NCBI GenBank assembly: GCA_015062205.1
Contig: SUVB01000050.1
Span: forward strand, 1 to 64,000
Length of the DNA: 64,000 nt
Direction: 5' to 3'
Source of the DNA: Desulfovibrio desulfuricans
GTDB lineage: Bacteria; Desulfobacterota; Desulfovibrionia; Desulfovibrionales; Desulfovibrionaceae
Shown in pieces: positions 28,883-37,640 of the stretch. Each line of letters begins with the position of its first letter. Position 1 is the first letter of the stretch. The notes under the pieces were generated by a model. That model was not told the origin of the DNA. It searched no databases and was given only the letters and a program-made list of their open reading frames with translations. Both the position numbers and the translations under genes were made by a program.

Positions 28883-30304
28883 CTACTTGCCGATGCAGAA
28901 TTGCGCAAAAATGCTGTTCAGCATCTCCGCCGGACTGGAAAGCCCGATCACCTCGCCGAGATGGGCTGCGGCCATATCCAGCCGCACGGCGCAGCAGTCA
29001 TACGGCTGCCCGGCGAGCACGTCCGCCCGCAACGCTTCCAGCTCACGCAGCGCGGCTTCCAGCGCCAGGGCCTGACGCACATTGGGCGCAAGGCCGTCCT
29101 CCGGCGCTGCCTGTCCCGCGTCCGCCAGCAGCAGAGCGCGCAACCGGGCCGCAAGCTCCTCCACATGTGTACCGGAAAGCGCGCTCACAGCGCAACAGGG
29201 CCGTTCGCCCAGCCAGCGGGGCGGAAATACGGCGGGCATGCACACGTCGCACTTGTTCCAGACCGCCAGCAGCGGCGTCGCGCCCGACGCTTCCAGCACC
29301 TCGGCCGCAGCCGGATCCGGGCAACGTGAAGCCGCCGCGCCGTCTTCACCCAGGCGTTCGCCGTCCAGCACCAGCAGCACGGCGTCCGCCTCGGCCAGCT
29401 TTTCGCGACTGCGCTCCACGCCGAGGCGCTCCACTGCCCCGGCGTCGTGACGCAGCCCGGCCGTATCCGTCAGCCGCACGGGCAGCCCTTCCAGTTCGCA
29501 GGCTTCTTCCAAAAAATCGCGCGTTGTGCCGGGGATGTCGGTGACAAGAGCGCGGTTGCGCCCCAGCAGGGCGTTGAGCAGGCTGGACTTGCCCGCGTTG
29601 ACCGCCCCCGCCAGCACCACAAGCGCCCCCTGCTGCATGACGCGCGCGCGGCGGCTGCCCGCCAGCAGGCGACGCAGCGCGACAGTCGTTTCATCCAGCG
29701 CGGCGCACAGTTCCTCAGGCTCCAGCCCCTCGGTTTCCTCTTCGGGAAAATCCACAGCCAGGCACAGCCGCGCGCGCAGGGATTCCAGCGTCTCGCGCAG
29801 CGTTCTGGCGCGCTGCCCCAGCAACCCGTCAAGTCGCTGCAGCCCATAGCGCAGGGCCTCGCGCGAGGGCGCGGCTATGAGTTCGGCCACGGCCTCGGCC
29901 TGACTCAGATCCATGCGGCCGTTGACAAAGGCCCGACGCGAAAATTCGCCGCGCAACGCCTGCCGCGCGCCGTGGCGCAACGCGCTCTCCAGCACGGCCT
30001 GCACCACGACGGGGCCGCCGTGGCAGTGAATTTCCGCCGTGTCCTCGCCGGTAAAGGTGCGCGGGGCGGGCATGAACACCGCCAGCACATCGTCAAGGGC
30101 CTCGCCGTTCCAATCCAGCACGCGCCCACGGTGCAGACGCCAGGGACGAAAATTTTCAAAAGCGGGAGACAGGGGCAGAAACATGTGCGCAAGCACATCC
30201 TTTGCCCGGGGACCGGACAGGCGCACGATGCCGATGGCTCCCACGCCGGGCGGCGTGGCCACGGCGGCAATGGTGTCGGCATCAGGCTGCGCTGCTGTGT
30301 TCAT
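28883..30304 (-). CDS. mnmE: tRNA modification GTPase MnmE
   Basis: A 473-residue GTPase that, with MnmG, installs 5-carboxymethylaminomethyl groups on wobble U34. The N-terminal folate-binding domain (DTIAAVATPPGVGAIGIVRLSG), the G domain (GAVNAGKSSLLNAL, DIPGTTRD, DTAGLR, NKCD) and the C-terminal FCIGK with the conserved Cys are present. G1 has Val where Pro/Asn is common. The ATG at 30304 is preferred over one nine codons upstream. Confidence 0.97.
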   Translation of the reverse strand: MNTAAQPDADTIAAVATPPGVGAIGIVRLSGPRAKDVLAHMFLPLSPAFENFRPWRLHRGRVLDWNGEALDDVLAVFMPAPRTFTGEDTAEIHCHGGPVVVQAVLESALRHGARQALRGEFSRRAFVNGRMDLSQAEAVAELIAAPSREALRYGLQRLDGLLGQRARTLRETLESLRARLCLAVDFPEEETEGLEPEELCAALDETTVALRRLLAGSRRARVMQQGALVVLAGAVNAGKSSLLNALLGRNRALVTDIPGTTRDFLEEACELEGLPVRLTDTAGLRHDAGAVERLGVERSREKLAEADAVLLVLDGERLGEDGAAASRCPDPAAAEVLEASGATPLLAVWNKCDVCMPAVFPPRWLGERPCCAVSALSGTHVEELAARLRALLLADAGQAAPEDGLAPNVRQALALEAALRELEALRADVLAGQPYDCCAVRLDMAAAHLGEVIGLSSPAEMLNSIFAQFCIGK

Positions 30305-30371
30305 TTTTCTGTTCCTGCGGCCGGGCTGCACCCGCGGACGCCCGGCCCGACGCGGGCAAAAACGGACCGCC

Positions 30372-31574
30372 TCAGGCCCGCTCGCCCTTCTTGCGCATGA
30401 TGACCACGCGCTTCATGGGGCCGTCGCCCGTGCTGCGCGTCTGCACGTCCGGCGCGTCCTGCAGACAGACGTGCACAATGCGGCGATGGTAGGACGAAAG
30501 CGGCCGCGTGGAATAGGAGCGCCCCGTCTGACGCACTTTTTCCGCCAGGGCCAGGGCCATCTCGCGCAACTTTTCGTCCTGCCGGTGACGGTACTCGCCC
30601 GCGTCCAGCTGCACGCGCACGGCGGCGTTCATGCCCCGCGAAACAATGCGCGAAATCATGTACTGGAGCGAGGCCAGCGTCTGCCCTTCCCGCCCGATGA
30701 GCAGGCCGGAATCCTCGTCGCAGTCGATGCTCACATGCACCCGGCCGTTGCCGAGGCGCACCTCTACGGCCGCTTCCCCATCCACAATGGGGCGTACCAG
30801 CCGGCGCACGGTATCCTTGACCAGGGCTTCCAGGCGTTCGGCGTCAAGCTGCTCCAGCGGCGTGACGGGCAGGCCTTCGCCGGCAGCCTCAAAATCTTCG
30901 TCCAGCGCGTCCAGCGCGTCCGGACGGGAATGACGCCCCGCATCGGCTGCCGCGTGTCCCTCTTCCGTGCGCGCGCCGTTGCTGCGGGGCCGGCCGTCAT
31001 GCTGTTCCTTCCCGGCCGTTCTGCCCTCCTTGTCGCTGTCGGCGCGACCGGCGGCTTTCTCGCCGGTTCCGGCGGAACGGCGGCGGCGCTCGCTCCGCTT
31101 CTCCAGGGGCTTCTCGACGATGTTTTCGACGCACGTCTCACCGTCTTCGGACGTGCAAACGCCCCGGGACGGCTCCTCCTGCGCCTTGCGGCCACGCCTG
31201 TCGCCCTGCGCATTCCGCTGCTCGAGGGGCTCGGGCCGACGGCTTTCCGCTTCAGCGGCTGCGGGGGCGTTGTCTTTCCCGCGCGGCGAGGGCCTGTCGG
31301 CTGCCGCGTCGGCAGCGTCAGGTTTGTCCAGCACCAACTCAAGGGAGGATGCGCCGCCCCCGCGCTTGCCAAGGATGCTCTCCACCGCTTCGCGCAACTG
31401 CACGCGCCGCGCGCGCACCTTGGCCTTGCGCGCGCCCACGATGCCGAAAATGCCGGACTTGGCGTCCTGCACGATTTCTATTTCAAGCTTTTCCCGCGCC
31501 GCATTGAAGTAGCCGCATGCTTCCTCTATGGCGCTGTCAAGGTCTTTTCCCTTGAATTCCTTGAAGTTTTCCAT
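30372..31574 (-). CDS. jag: Jag/KhpB RNA-binding protein with long disordered insert
   Basis: A 400-residue Jag protein: an N-terminal Jag_N domain (FKGKDLDSAIEEACGYF, GIFGIVGARKAKV), a KH-like domain (SIDCDEDSGLLIGREGQTL) and a C-terminal R3H domain (REMALALAEKVRQTGRSY, SSYHRRIVH). Between Jag_N and KH lies a charged, low-complexity insert of about 175 residues, roughly doubling the length seen in Gram-positive KhpB. It is thought to bind RNA, and lies beside yidC as in many genomes. Confidence 0.92.
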   Translation of the reverse strand: MENFKEFKGKDLDSAIEEACGYFNAAREKLEIEIVQDAKSGIFGIVGARKAKVRARRVQLREAVESILGKRGGGASSLELVLDKPDAADAAADRPSPRGKDNAPAAAEAESRRPEPLEQRNAQGDRRGRKAQEEPSRGVCTSEDGETCVENIVEKPLEKRSERRRRSAGTGEKAAGRADSDKEGRTAGKEQHDGRPRSNGARTEEGHAAADAGRHSRPDALDALDEDFEAAGEGLPVTPLEQLDAERLEALVKDTVRRLVRPIVDGEAAVEVRLGNGRVHVSIDCDEDSGLLIGREGQTLASLQYMISRIVSRGMNAAVRVQLDAGEYRHRQDEKLREMALALAEKVRQTGRSYSTRPLSSYHRRIVHVCLQDAPDVQTRSTGDGPMKRVVIMRKKGERA

Positions 31575-31605
31575 GCTACCCCCTTGTATCGCCCTCGCGG
31601 CGCGG

Positions 31606-33255
31606 CTACTTCGCTGCGGGCGACGAAATTTTCTTCATCATCATGCGCTGTTGCGCGATGGAAAGAATGTTGTTGACCAGCCAGTACACCACCAGACCGG
31701 ACGGGAACCCCAGAAAGAGGACGGTAAAGATGATGGGCAGGAACATCATGATCTTCTGCTGGGTGGGATCGGTGGCAGGGGGACTCATTTTCTGCTGCAA
31801 AAACATGGTCAGGCCCATGATGACGGGCGTGATATAATAGGGATCCCTAGCGGAAAGATCTGCCAGCCACAGCATATCCGTACCCGGCAAATACGCGATG
31901 AAAGGCGCGTGGCGCAGTTCGATGGCAGTGAGCAGCGCCTGATACAGTCCGAAGAACACGGGCATCTGGATAAGGATGGGCACGCAACCGCTGGCGGGAT
32001 TCACGCCGTAGGTCTTGTAGAGCGCCATGACTTCCTTGTTCAGCTGTTCCTTGTTGTCCTTGTACTTCTCGCGCAGCTTCACCATGTGCGGCTGCAGCTT
32101 CTTCATCTTTTCCATGGAGGCGTAACTCTTGGCGGTCAGCGGCCAGAACAGCGCCTTGATGAGGATGGTCAGCAGGATGATGGCCACGCCCCAGTTATGC
32201 ACGTAGCTGTAAAAGAACTGCAGCAGCCACAGCAGCCCCTTGGCAATGAGGTGAAACATGCCGAGGTCGATGCTCCTGACCAGCTGGTCGGAAACGGCCG
32301 CCAGCTGCTGCCTGTCCTTAGGGCCGAGCCAGTAGGATACCGCGAGCTCGCGCTCCTGCCCCGGCGCGAGCGTCGTCTCCGGCTCTTCCAGGGCGGCGCG
32401 GTAGACGTTCTGCTGCACGCGGCCCTTGAGGGTGACGTTGTCGGCAGCGCCGGGCAGCACCGCCGCCAGGAAATACGTGCTCATGGCCCCGCCCCAGAAA
32501 ATCCTGCCGTTGGCCTGCACGCCGGATTTTTCCAGCGTGTCGGCGGAGGATTCGTCCTCCAGGCTGCCGTCCTTGTCCCAGGCGATGCGCATGGCGTCGT
32601 AGCGGCTGTCCCCGGCGTTGCCGGCATCGGAGGCGACCGTGTAGCTCACGCGCGCGCTGCGGGTCTGGTCGGAGGCGTTCAGCACGCGGACTTTCTCACG
32701 GATGAGGTAGGTAGAGGCGCTGAAGGTCAGCTCGCGCCGCACGCGCAGGCCGTCCACCTCGCCCACAAGGCGCAACGTCGCTTCGCCGCCGGCGGGAACG
32801 TCCAGCGTGTCGCCCTCGTTCTCCACAGCCCACTTGCCGGTGCTCCAGGAGGGCTGGCTGTTGATGACGAGTCCCAGCGGGGCCACGGCGGCAGTTTTCG
32901 CATCCACAAGGTTGACGAGGGGCGATTCCGGCTCCAGCCCCACCCGGTACTGCGTCAGCCTGAAGGAGCGCAGTGCGCCGCCGCCGGTGTGAACCACCGC
33001 CTCATACAGGGGGGCCTTCACCGTCACGTCCCGGCCCGGGGCCGGAGTGAAGACGGGCATGGCCTCCTTTTCCTTTTCCTGAGCCTTCAGCGCCGCCTCT
33101 TCCCTGGCGGCCTGCTCCTGCGCGGCCTGCTGCTGGGCGACAACCGCGGGGTCCGGCTTTTGCACCCAGCCCATGTACTCGGCCAGGTAACTCCATCCCA
33201 TAATTACAACGAGACACAACAGGATGGCGATGATCAGATTTTTACCGTCTTGCAT
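31606..33255 (-). CDS. yidC: Membrane protein insertase YidC
   Basis: A 549-residue insertase of Gram-negative type. It has an N-terminal signal-anchor (LIIAILLCLVVIMGWSYL), a coiled Gln/Ala/Glu-rich linker, a large periplasmic domain (about residues 60-330) and a C-terminal core of about five helices including WGVAIILLTILIKALFWPL and FWPL-YKDNKEQLNKE regions. It inserts proteins alone or with SecYEG. The ATG at 33255 is favoured; an in-frame GTG four codons upstream overlaps the ribosome-binding site and the yidD stop. Confidence 0.97.
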   Translation of the reverse strand: MQDGKNLIIAILLCLVVIMGWSYLAEYMGWVQKPDPAVVAQQQAAQEQAAREEAALKAQEKEKEAMPVFTPAPGRDVTVKAPLYEAVVHTGGGALRSFRLTQYRVGLEPESPLVNLVDAKTAAVAPLGLVINSQPSWSTGKWAVENEGDTLDVPAGGEATLRLVGEVDGLRVRRELTFSASTYLIREKVRVLNASDQTRSARVSYTVASDAGNAGDSRYDAMRIAWDKDGSLEDESSADTLEKSGVQANGRIFWGGAMSTYFLAAVLPGAADNVTLKGRVQQNVYRAALEEPETTLAPGQERELAVSYWLGPKDRQQLAAVSDQLVRSIDLGMFHLIAKGLLWLLQFFYSYVHNWGVAIILLTILIKALFWPLTAKSYASMEKMKKLQPHMVKLREKYKDNKEQLNKEVMALYKTYGVNPASGCVPILIQMPVFFGLYQALLTAIELRHAPFIAYLPGTDMLWLADLSARDPYYITPVIMGLTMFLQQKMSPPATDPTQQKIMMFLPIIFTVLFLGFPSGLVVYWLVNNILSIAQQRMMMKKISSPAAK

Positions 33256-33263
33256 GAGGGCGT

Positions 33264-33527
33264 TCACTCCTGGGACAGTGGCGGGACGTCGCGGCGACGC
33301 CGTGGTGGTGGAACAGGATCATAGCCCGAACCGCCCCAGGGGTGGCAGCGGGACAGACGCCTGAGCGTCAGCCAGCCGCCGCGAAGGATGCCGTGCGTCA
33401 TGATGGCTTCCACGGCATAGGCGGAACAGGTGGGGACAAACCGGCAGGCAGGAGGGAGCGCCGGCGAGACGCACCACTGATACAGGCGTATGGGCAATAC
33501 GCAGAGCATGCGCAGCAAACGGCTCAT
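33264..33527 (-). CDS. yidD: Membrane protein insertion efficiency factor YidD
   Basis: An 87-residue protein with the YidD core: [40 protein letters not shown] and the C-terminal [17 protein letters not shown]. Three conserved Cys are kept. It is peripheral to the inner membrane through an amphipathic N-terminus. The ATG overlaps the rnpA stop by four bases (ATGA) and yidC begins 8 bases downstream. Confidence 0.95.
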   Translation of the reverse strand: MSRLLRMLCVLPIRLYQWCVSPALPPACRFVPTCSAYAVEAIMTHGILRGGWLTLRRLSRCHPWGGSGYDPVPPPRRRRDVPPLSQE

Positions 33528-33916
33528 GCCCGCCCGCCCGATGCCGGACGGCCGGGAACCCGCCGGGCCGCACGCCGCAGCAGCGGCAGCAGTTCAGCGG
33601 CCACGGCGGCAAGATCCAGCCCGGCTTCGCCGGCGTGTCTCTTGGCAACGACAACGATGTCAGCTTCCACGGGCAATTCCTCGCGGTACAGACGGCAAAA
33701 TTCCCGCAGCAACCTTTTTATGCGATTGCGCACAACGGCATTGCCGACCTTGCGGGAAACGGCCGTACCGATACGCGCACGCAGGCCGGGGCATGCCCCC
33801 GGCAGCACGAATACAAGAAAATGCTCGGTGTGATGACGGTTGCCCCGCTCATAGCATGCGACGAAATCCGCCCTCCGGCGGATGCGCAACTGCCTCGGCA
33901 GGCCGTTCCGGCGCAT
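33524..33916 (-). CDS. rnpA: Ribonuclease P protein component
   Basis: A 130-residue basic protein, cofactor of the RNase P ribozyme that matures tRNA 5' ends. The RNP signature [19 protein letters not shown] and N-terminal [18 protein letters not shown] are typical. A rather long Arg/Ala-rich C-terminal tail follows. It is 30 bases after rpmH and overlaps yidD by four bases. Confidence 0.94.
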   Translation of the reverse strand: MRRNGLPRQLRIRRRADFVACYERGNRHHTEHFLVFVLPGACPGLRARIGTAVSRKVGNAVVRNRIKRLLREFCRLYREELPVEADIVVVAKRHAGEAGLDLAAVAAELLPLLRRAARRVPGRPASGGRA

Positions 33917-33946
33917 GGGAATTCCTGTCGGAAACGGGGCTCCCCG

Positions 33947-34081
33947 CTAGGCGCTGAGAACCTTGCGACCCTTGGCGCGGCGACGGCGAAGGATGGCCCG
34001 TCCGCTGGGCGTGGCCATGCGGGTGCGGAAACCATGAGTGCGGGCTCTTCTGATTTTACTGGGCTGATATGTTCTTTTCAT
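33947..34081 (-). CDS. rpmH: Ribosomal protein L34
   Basis: A 44-residue 50S protein beginning [19 protein letters not shown] and ending GRKVLSA, the canonical L34 sequence. It is the first gene of the rpmH-rnpA-yidD-yidC-jag-mnmE run, so its promoter must lie in 34082-34341. That spacer has an AT-rich stretch (34196-34225). Unlike many bacteria, no dnaA or DnaA-box cluster is visible upstream. Confidence 0.96.
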   Translation of the reverse strand: MKRTYQPSKIRRARTHGFRTRMATPSGRAILRRRRAKGRKVLSA

Positions 34082-34341
34082 GGCTGACTCCTTGGAGAGA
34101 ATTCCGGCCGGCTGTGGCCGGCGGACACGCCGGGCTGCGCAGTCATTGGGCCGTCCGCCGGACCCTGAGGCACGGGAACAGCGATGCCCTAGCGTTAAAA
34201 TCTATGGAACAAGCTACATACACGCCGACCGGGCCTCCGTCAAGCGTCGGGCGCATGCCGCGTACACACGCCGGAAGCTCCTCGCCGCGCAGGACATGGA
34301 CGGCATCCGGAGACGCCGTCCCCCTCCGGGCACGGCGCCGA

Positions 34342-34899
34342 TCAGTGCAGCTGGGGATAGGTCGTCACGGGCGGCGGCGCGGCACGCTCCGGAGCGGACC
34401 GGGCGACACGCGCAGGCGCGGCCTGCGGTTTCGATGCAGACGCAGCGGCTTCCGGTTTCGGTGCAGACGCCGCTGCTTCCGGCTTCGGTGCGGGCGCAGC
34501 GGTTTCCGGCTTCGGAGCAGGGGCGCTCAGGGCCGTCTTGCCCGCGTCTTTCGGCGCGGGGCTCACGGCGACCGGGGCCGAAGGCTTGCTTTGCCGGGTT
34601 CTCCGCCGGGAACGCCGGGTGGAAGCGTCTCCTTTTTTGGGCGGCGTCGCGGTGACCAGCTCGGGCACGGATGCGGGGTCAACAAAATGCGCGCCCTCCA
34701 GAAGAATCTGGCGCGGGGCAACCAGCGTATTCCAGTACAGTCGTCCGCCGCCCCTGTGCAGCCAAATGTGCGTCAGATTGTTTTCGCCCTCTTTTGTCAG
34801 GACAGGGAACTGCGACACGGACTCGCCTGCGGCGACAGACGGGCTGCCCAGACACAGCGCGACAACAGCAAGCAGCGCGCAATCAACATGTGTGCTCAT
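34342..34899 (-). CDS. Exported protein with 9-residue Ala/Pro/Lys repeats
   Basis: I do not recognise this 185-residue protein. A signal peptide (LLAVVALCLGSPSVAAG) is followed by a small folded-looking region (NLTHIWLHRGGGRLYWNTL, APRQILLEGAHFVDP) and then a basic/Pro-rich tail. The tail holds four imperfect 9-residue repeats of APKPEAAAS type (DNA at 34415-34522), which would be extended and could cross the periplasm or bind peptidoglycan, as TonB-like Pro/Lys regions do. It is upstream of rpmH on the same strand, separated by 260 bases. Confidence 0.65.
   Translation of the reverse strand: MSTHVDCALLAVVALCLGSPSVAAGESVSQFPVLTKEGENNLTHIWLHRGGGRLYWNTLVAPRQILLEGAHFVDPASVPELVTATPPKKGDASTRRSRRRTRQSKPSAPVAVSPAPKDAGKTALSAPAPKPETAAPAPKPEAAASAPKPEAAASASKPQAAPARVARSAPERAAPPPVTTYPQLH
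34415..34522. repeat. Four imperfect 27-bp tandem repeats
   Basis: Four consecutive 27-base units (ends at 34441, 34468, 34495, 34522) with cores such as GCTTCCGGTTTCGGTGC and GCTTCCGGCTTCGGTGC. They encode the 9-residue APKPEAAAS-type repeats of the exported protein. Such arrays can vary in copy number. Confidence 0.7.
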
Positions 34900-35159
34900 G
34901 AGAATACACCTCTGTCGGTCTTAACGGCCTGCCCCACAAAAACTTTAGGCCCGTGTGCACAGCCGGCGATCCCTGCAATGCCTGCCGGGATGTTTCTGCA
35001 TGCGCAGCATGCCGCAGCGACGCGCAAAGCGAATTGCGACGCGTGAGGATCCCCGCCGTTGACAGGGGCGACGCCCTTGGGCACAGTCAGCCCATCCGCA
35101 CCGTGAAGCATGACAGCGCACTTTTGACAACCGGCAGGCCGACGCCGCAAGGAACCGCC

Positions 35160-35720
35160 ATGACAACAGAGCCGTCCTTCATTGCTCCGCCCTTCCATCC
35201 CGACCCCGCCATCAGCCTCATCGGCATGGCCGGCGCCGGCAAGTCCACGGTAGGCAAAGCACTCGCGCGGGAACTGGACTGGGCGCTTGTGGACAGCGAC
35301 CACCTGATAGAGGCCACCTACGGCGCGCGCCTGCAGGACATCACCGACACCCTGGGCAAAGCGGCCTTTCTGGATATGGAAGCAACCATCATCCGCGCCA
35401 TGAAGGTCAGCAGGACGGTTATCGCCACGGGCGGCAGCGTGGTGTACCGAGAAGAGGCCATGCAGCATCTGGCGTCGCTCGGCCCCGTGGTCTTTCTGGA
35501 TGTGCCCTTCCCCATCATCAAGGAGCGCGTGGCTCGCAACCCGGAACGCGGCATAGCCATGAATCCCGGCCAGAGCCTGGAAGATCTCTTCCGCGAACGG
35601 CAGGATCTCTATATCCGCTTTGCCGATATCCGCTGTCCTGCGGGGGGGAAAAACCCGCAGCAGTGCGCCCGCTGGATTCTGGACAATCTTCCGCCCCCCG
35701 CGCGCAATGCCGGAGCCTGA
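35160..35720 (+). CDS. Shikimate-kinase-fold small-molecule kinase (shikimate or homoserine kinase)
   Basis: A 186-residue P-loop kinase of the shikimate kinase fold. Walker A is GMAGAGKSTVG (residues 22-32) and the Mg-binding DxD is VDSDHLIE (45, 47). Two substrate features differ from true shikimate kinases: the FRxxE motif reads FLDME (Arg replaced by Leu 71), and the GGG loop reads GGS (91-93). Work on Desulfovibrio amino-acid synthesis has reported a shikimate-kinase-like protein acting as homoserine kinase, so that activity is an alternative. AAGGA precedes the ATG. The gene is isolated, with no aro or thr genes nearby. Confidence 0.75.
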   Translation: MTTEPSFIAPPFHPDPAISLIGMAGAGKSTVGKALARELDWALVDSDHLIEATYGARLQDITDTLGKAAFLDMEATIIRAMKVSRTVIATGGSVVYREEAMQHLASLGPVVFLDVPFPIIKERVARNPERGIAMNPGQSLEDLFRERQDLYIRFADIRCPAGGKNPQQCARWILDNLPPPARNAGA

Positions 35721-35977
35721 CGGCCTTGCGCATAACAAGCGCCGCCCCGGCTTCCAGCACGAGAAACCGGGGCGGAAACGTCGATCGGCAACACGACTAC
35801 CACAACGTGCAGCGAATTTGCCTTACTTTTTGGCAAAAGTCCCCCGCTCTGCCTTCGCTGCCCGCAGTCTTGCCCCTCGCCGCAACGGCTGAAGCGCGGG
35901 AAAGTGCAATTTCCCGTTCCGTTACGGTTCAGACGGCTGTTTTCATCACCGCCTGAGCGATTGGGAAGTTCTCTGCG

Positions 35978-36559
35978 CTAATACTGCCAAGCAGAACCGT
36001 CATAGTGAATGAGTTCGTGCAGGTTGCGCGTCTTGGCCTGCTTGCAGTTGGCGCCCGACAGGGCGGCCTGCTTGGTGGCCCCGCGGCATTCCATCACTTT
36101 TTCCTGATAGCGCACAGAACCCACGTACTGCCCGGCCTTGCTGCCGGGACGCAGCTCCGTGCGAACGTTGTTGACATCCACATCCACATAGGTCGCCACG
36201 TATTCGCTGCCGACCTTGCGCACTTCCTTGGAAGCCTTGGACGGCATCACCGTACGCGAAGCCTGGGCGGCCAGCTTGTGCCCCACCCGGTCCAGGTCGG
36301 CGGCGATTTCCGCTTCCGTCTTCTTGCCTTTCTTAGCAGATTTTTCGGACTTTTTGGATTTGGCGTCCTTCTTGTTTTTCTTCGTATCGGCCTTGGCCGC
36401 CGGGGCCGGGGCCGGGGCAGGCGCGGGGGCCGCTTCGGCCGCATTCGCCTGTTGTTCGGCGGGTTGCGCCGGCTGAGGCTTTTCAGACGATCCGCCGAAC
36501 CAGGCGCAGCCGCTGGTGGCCAGTCCCATAGTCAAGACAAAAGCTAGAAAAACTCTCAT
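35978..36559 (-). CDS. Lipoprotein with Lys-rich linker, unknown function
   Basis: A 193-residue predicted lipoprotein (lipobox ATSGC, acylated Cys 18). Residues about 20-85 are a Pro/Ala then Lys-rich linker (PAPAPAPAPAA, KKNKKDAKSKKSEKSAKKGKK shown in part as KKNKKDAKSKK). The C-terminal 100 residues look folded, with YVATYVDVDVNNVRTELRP, GSVRYQEKVMECRG and two Cys that could form a disulfide. I do not recognise the domain. It starts 17 bases after the terminator of the VWA-OmpA gene, so it is probably expressed by readthrough. Anchored in the outer or inner membrane. Confidence 0.7.
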   Translation of the reverse strand: MRVFLAFVLTMGLATSGCAWFGGSSEKPQPAQPAEQQANAAEAAPAPAPAPAPAAKADTKKNKKDAKSKKSEKSAKKGKKTEAEIAADLDRVGHKLAAQASRTVMPSKASKEVRKVGSEYVATYVDVDVNNVRTELRPGSKAGQYVGSVRYQEKVMECRGATKQAALSGANCKQAKTRNLHELIHYDGSAWQY

Positions 36560-36575
36560 ATGCGAATCACCTCAT

Positions 36576-36608
36576 AAAAAGCCGGGCGGCGAATTTGCCA
36601 CCCGGCTT
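36576..36608 (-). terminator. Intrinsic terminator between VWA-OmpA gene and lipoprotein gene
   Basis: On the minus strand a 12-bp stem AAGCCGGGTGGC / GCCGCCCGGCTT (one wobble) closes a 6-base loop and is followed by five T. It begins about 33 bases past the VWA-OmpA stop and its tail ends 17 bases before the lipoprotein start codon. Confidence 0.8.
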
Positions 36609-36641
36609 CCGGAATTATCTCACCGAGATGGTTCTTCGAAA

Positions 36642-37640
36642 CTACTCGAAGGACACTTCGGTGCGACGGTTCATGGCACGACCTTCGTCGGTCTTGTTGT
36701 CATACTTGAAGGACTTGCCGTGCCCCACGGCCTTCATGCGGCTGGCGGGGATGCCCTGCTTCACCAGGTAGCTCTTCACGGAGTTGGCGCGGTTCTGGGA
36801 GAGCTTCCGGTTGTAGGCGTCGCTGCCCTTGGAGTCGGTCCAGCCGGAGAGCACCACGCGCTTGTTGGGGTTGGCCTTGATGATGCCGGCGGCTTCGTTC
36901 AGGATGCCCATGGCCTTGCCGTCCAGGGCATAGGAATCAAAGGCGAAGTGCACGCCGCGCAGCACGAGGACGTCCTCGTCCTTGCAGAACACGGACAGCA
37001 CGAAGCGCTCAAGGGCGGCATCGCTGGTGGCGAGTTCTTCACCGCGCACCAGAACGGAGTCGGGATTCATGGCGGCGATGGCCTTGACGGTCTTCTCGCC
37101 GTGGGGGGTGTCAGCCAGGGAGATGATGTGGATCACCAGGTTGCGCTGGCTGGCATACACCTGACGGGCCACTTCCACCAGGTCGAGACCGCGGTTGTTG
37201 TCGCCGTCGGTGACGAGGATGACGGCGGCGTCGCGCTTCATGCTGGACAGGAAGGGCTCATAGACATGCATGCCGTCGCCCATGTTGGTCATGCGGCCAA
37301 AAATGGGGAAATTGCTGCGCAGCTTGGCAATGCCGGCGTCCATGGCGGCGCGGTTCCAGGGGCCCTGAGCAACGATGACGCCGTTGGGCGCAATGGTGTG
37401 CAGGCCGCCGTTGTAATCCAGCGCCGGGATGGCGGCGTTGATGCGCGACAGCACATTTTTGGCCACCACAATTTTATCCTGCTTGAGCTGGGCATTCTTC
37501 ATCATCATGGAGCCGGAGTAGTCCACGACGAAGTCGAAGCTTTCAATTTTCTTGTTGCACGTAGCCGGCGCGGCCATGGCGGCCGCCGCGTAGCTCAGAA
37601 CAAGCGCCAGCGCAAGAGCGAGAAGACGAAAAGATTTCAT
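36642..37640 (-). CDS. VWA-OmpA fusion protein, exported
   Basis: A 332-residue exported protein. A signal peptide (residues 1-23) is followed by a von Willebrand A domain (about 33-185) with a complete MIDAS: DYSGS at 40-44, MTNMGDGM, and VTDGDNN. An OmpA-like peptidoglycan-binding domain (about 220-332) contains GVHFAFDSYAL, VVLSGWTDSKGSDAYNRKLSQNR and EGRAMNRRTEVSFE, the NR/RR pattern that binds diaminopimelate. It probably sits in the periplasm tethered to the cell wall and binds a metal-dependent partner; the partner is unknown. GGGAGG precedes the ATG at 37640. Confidence 0.88.
   Translation of the reverse strand: MKSFRLLALALALVLSYAAAAMAAPATCNKKIESFDFVVDYSGSMMMKNAQLKQDKIVVAKNVLSRINAAIPALDYNGGLHTIAPNGVIVAQGPWNRAAMDAGIAKLRSNFPIFGRMTNMGDGMHVYEPFLSSMKRDAAVILVTDGDNNRGLDLVEVARQVYASQRNLVIHIISLADTPHGEKTVKAIAAMNPDSVLVRGEELATSDAALERFVLSVFCKDEDVLVLRGVHFAFDSYALDGKAMGILNEAAGIIKANPNKRVVLSGWTDSKGSDAYNRKLSQNRANSVKSYLVKQGIPASRMKAVGHGKSFKYDNKTDEGRAMNRRTEVSFE

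Noticed and set aside
31528..33324. 598-codon plus-strand frame antisense to yidC
   Set aside because: His/Gly/Val-rich antisense translation with no recognisable motif; yidC is well supported.
34082..34341. Replication origin next to rpmH
   Set aside because: No dnaA gene and no cluster of TTATCCACA-like DnaA boxes are present.
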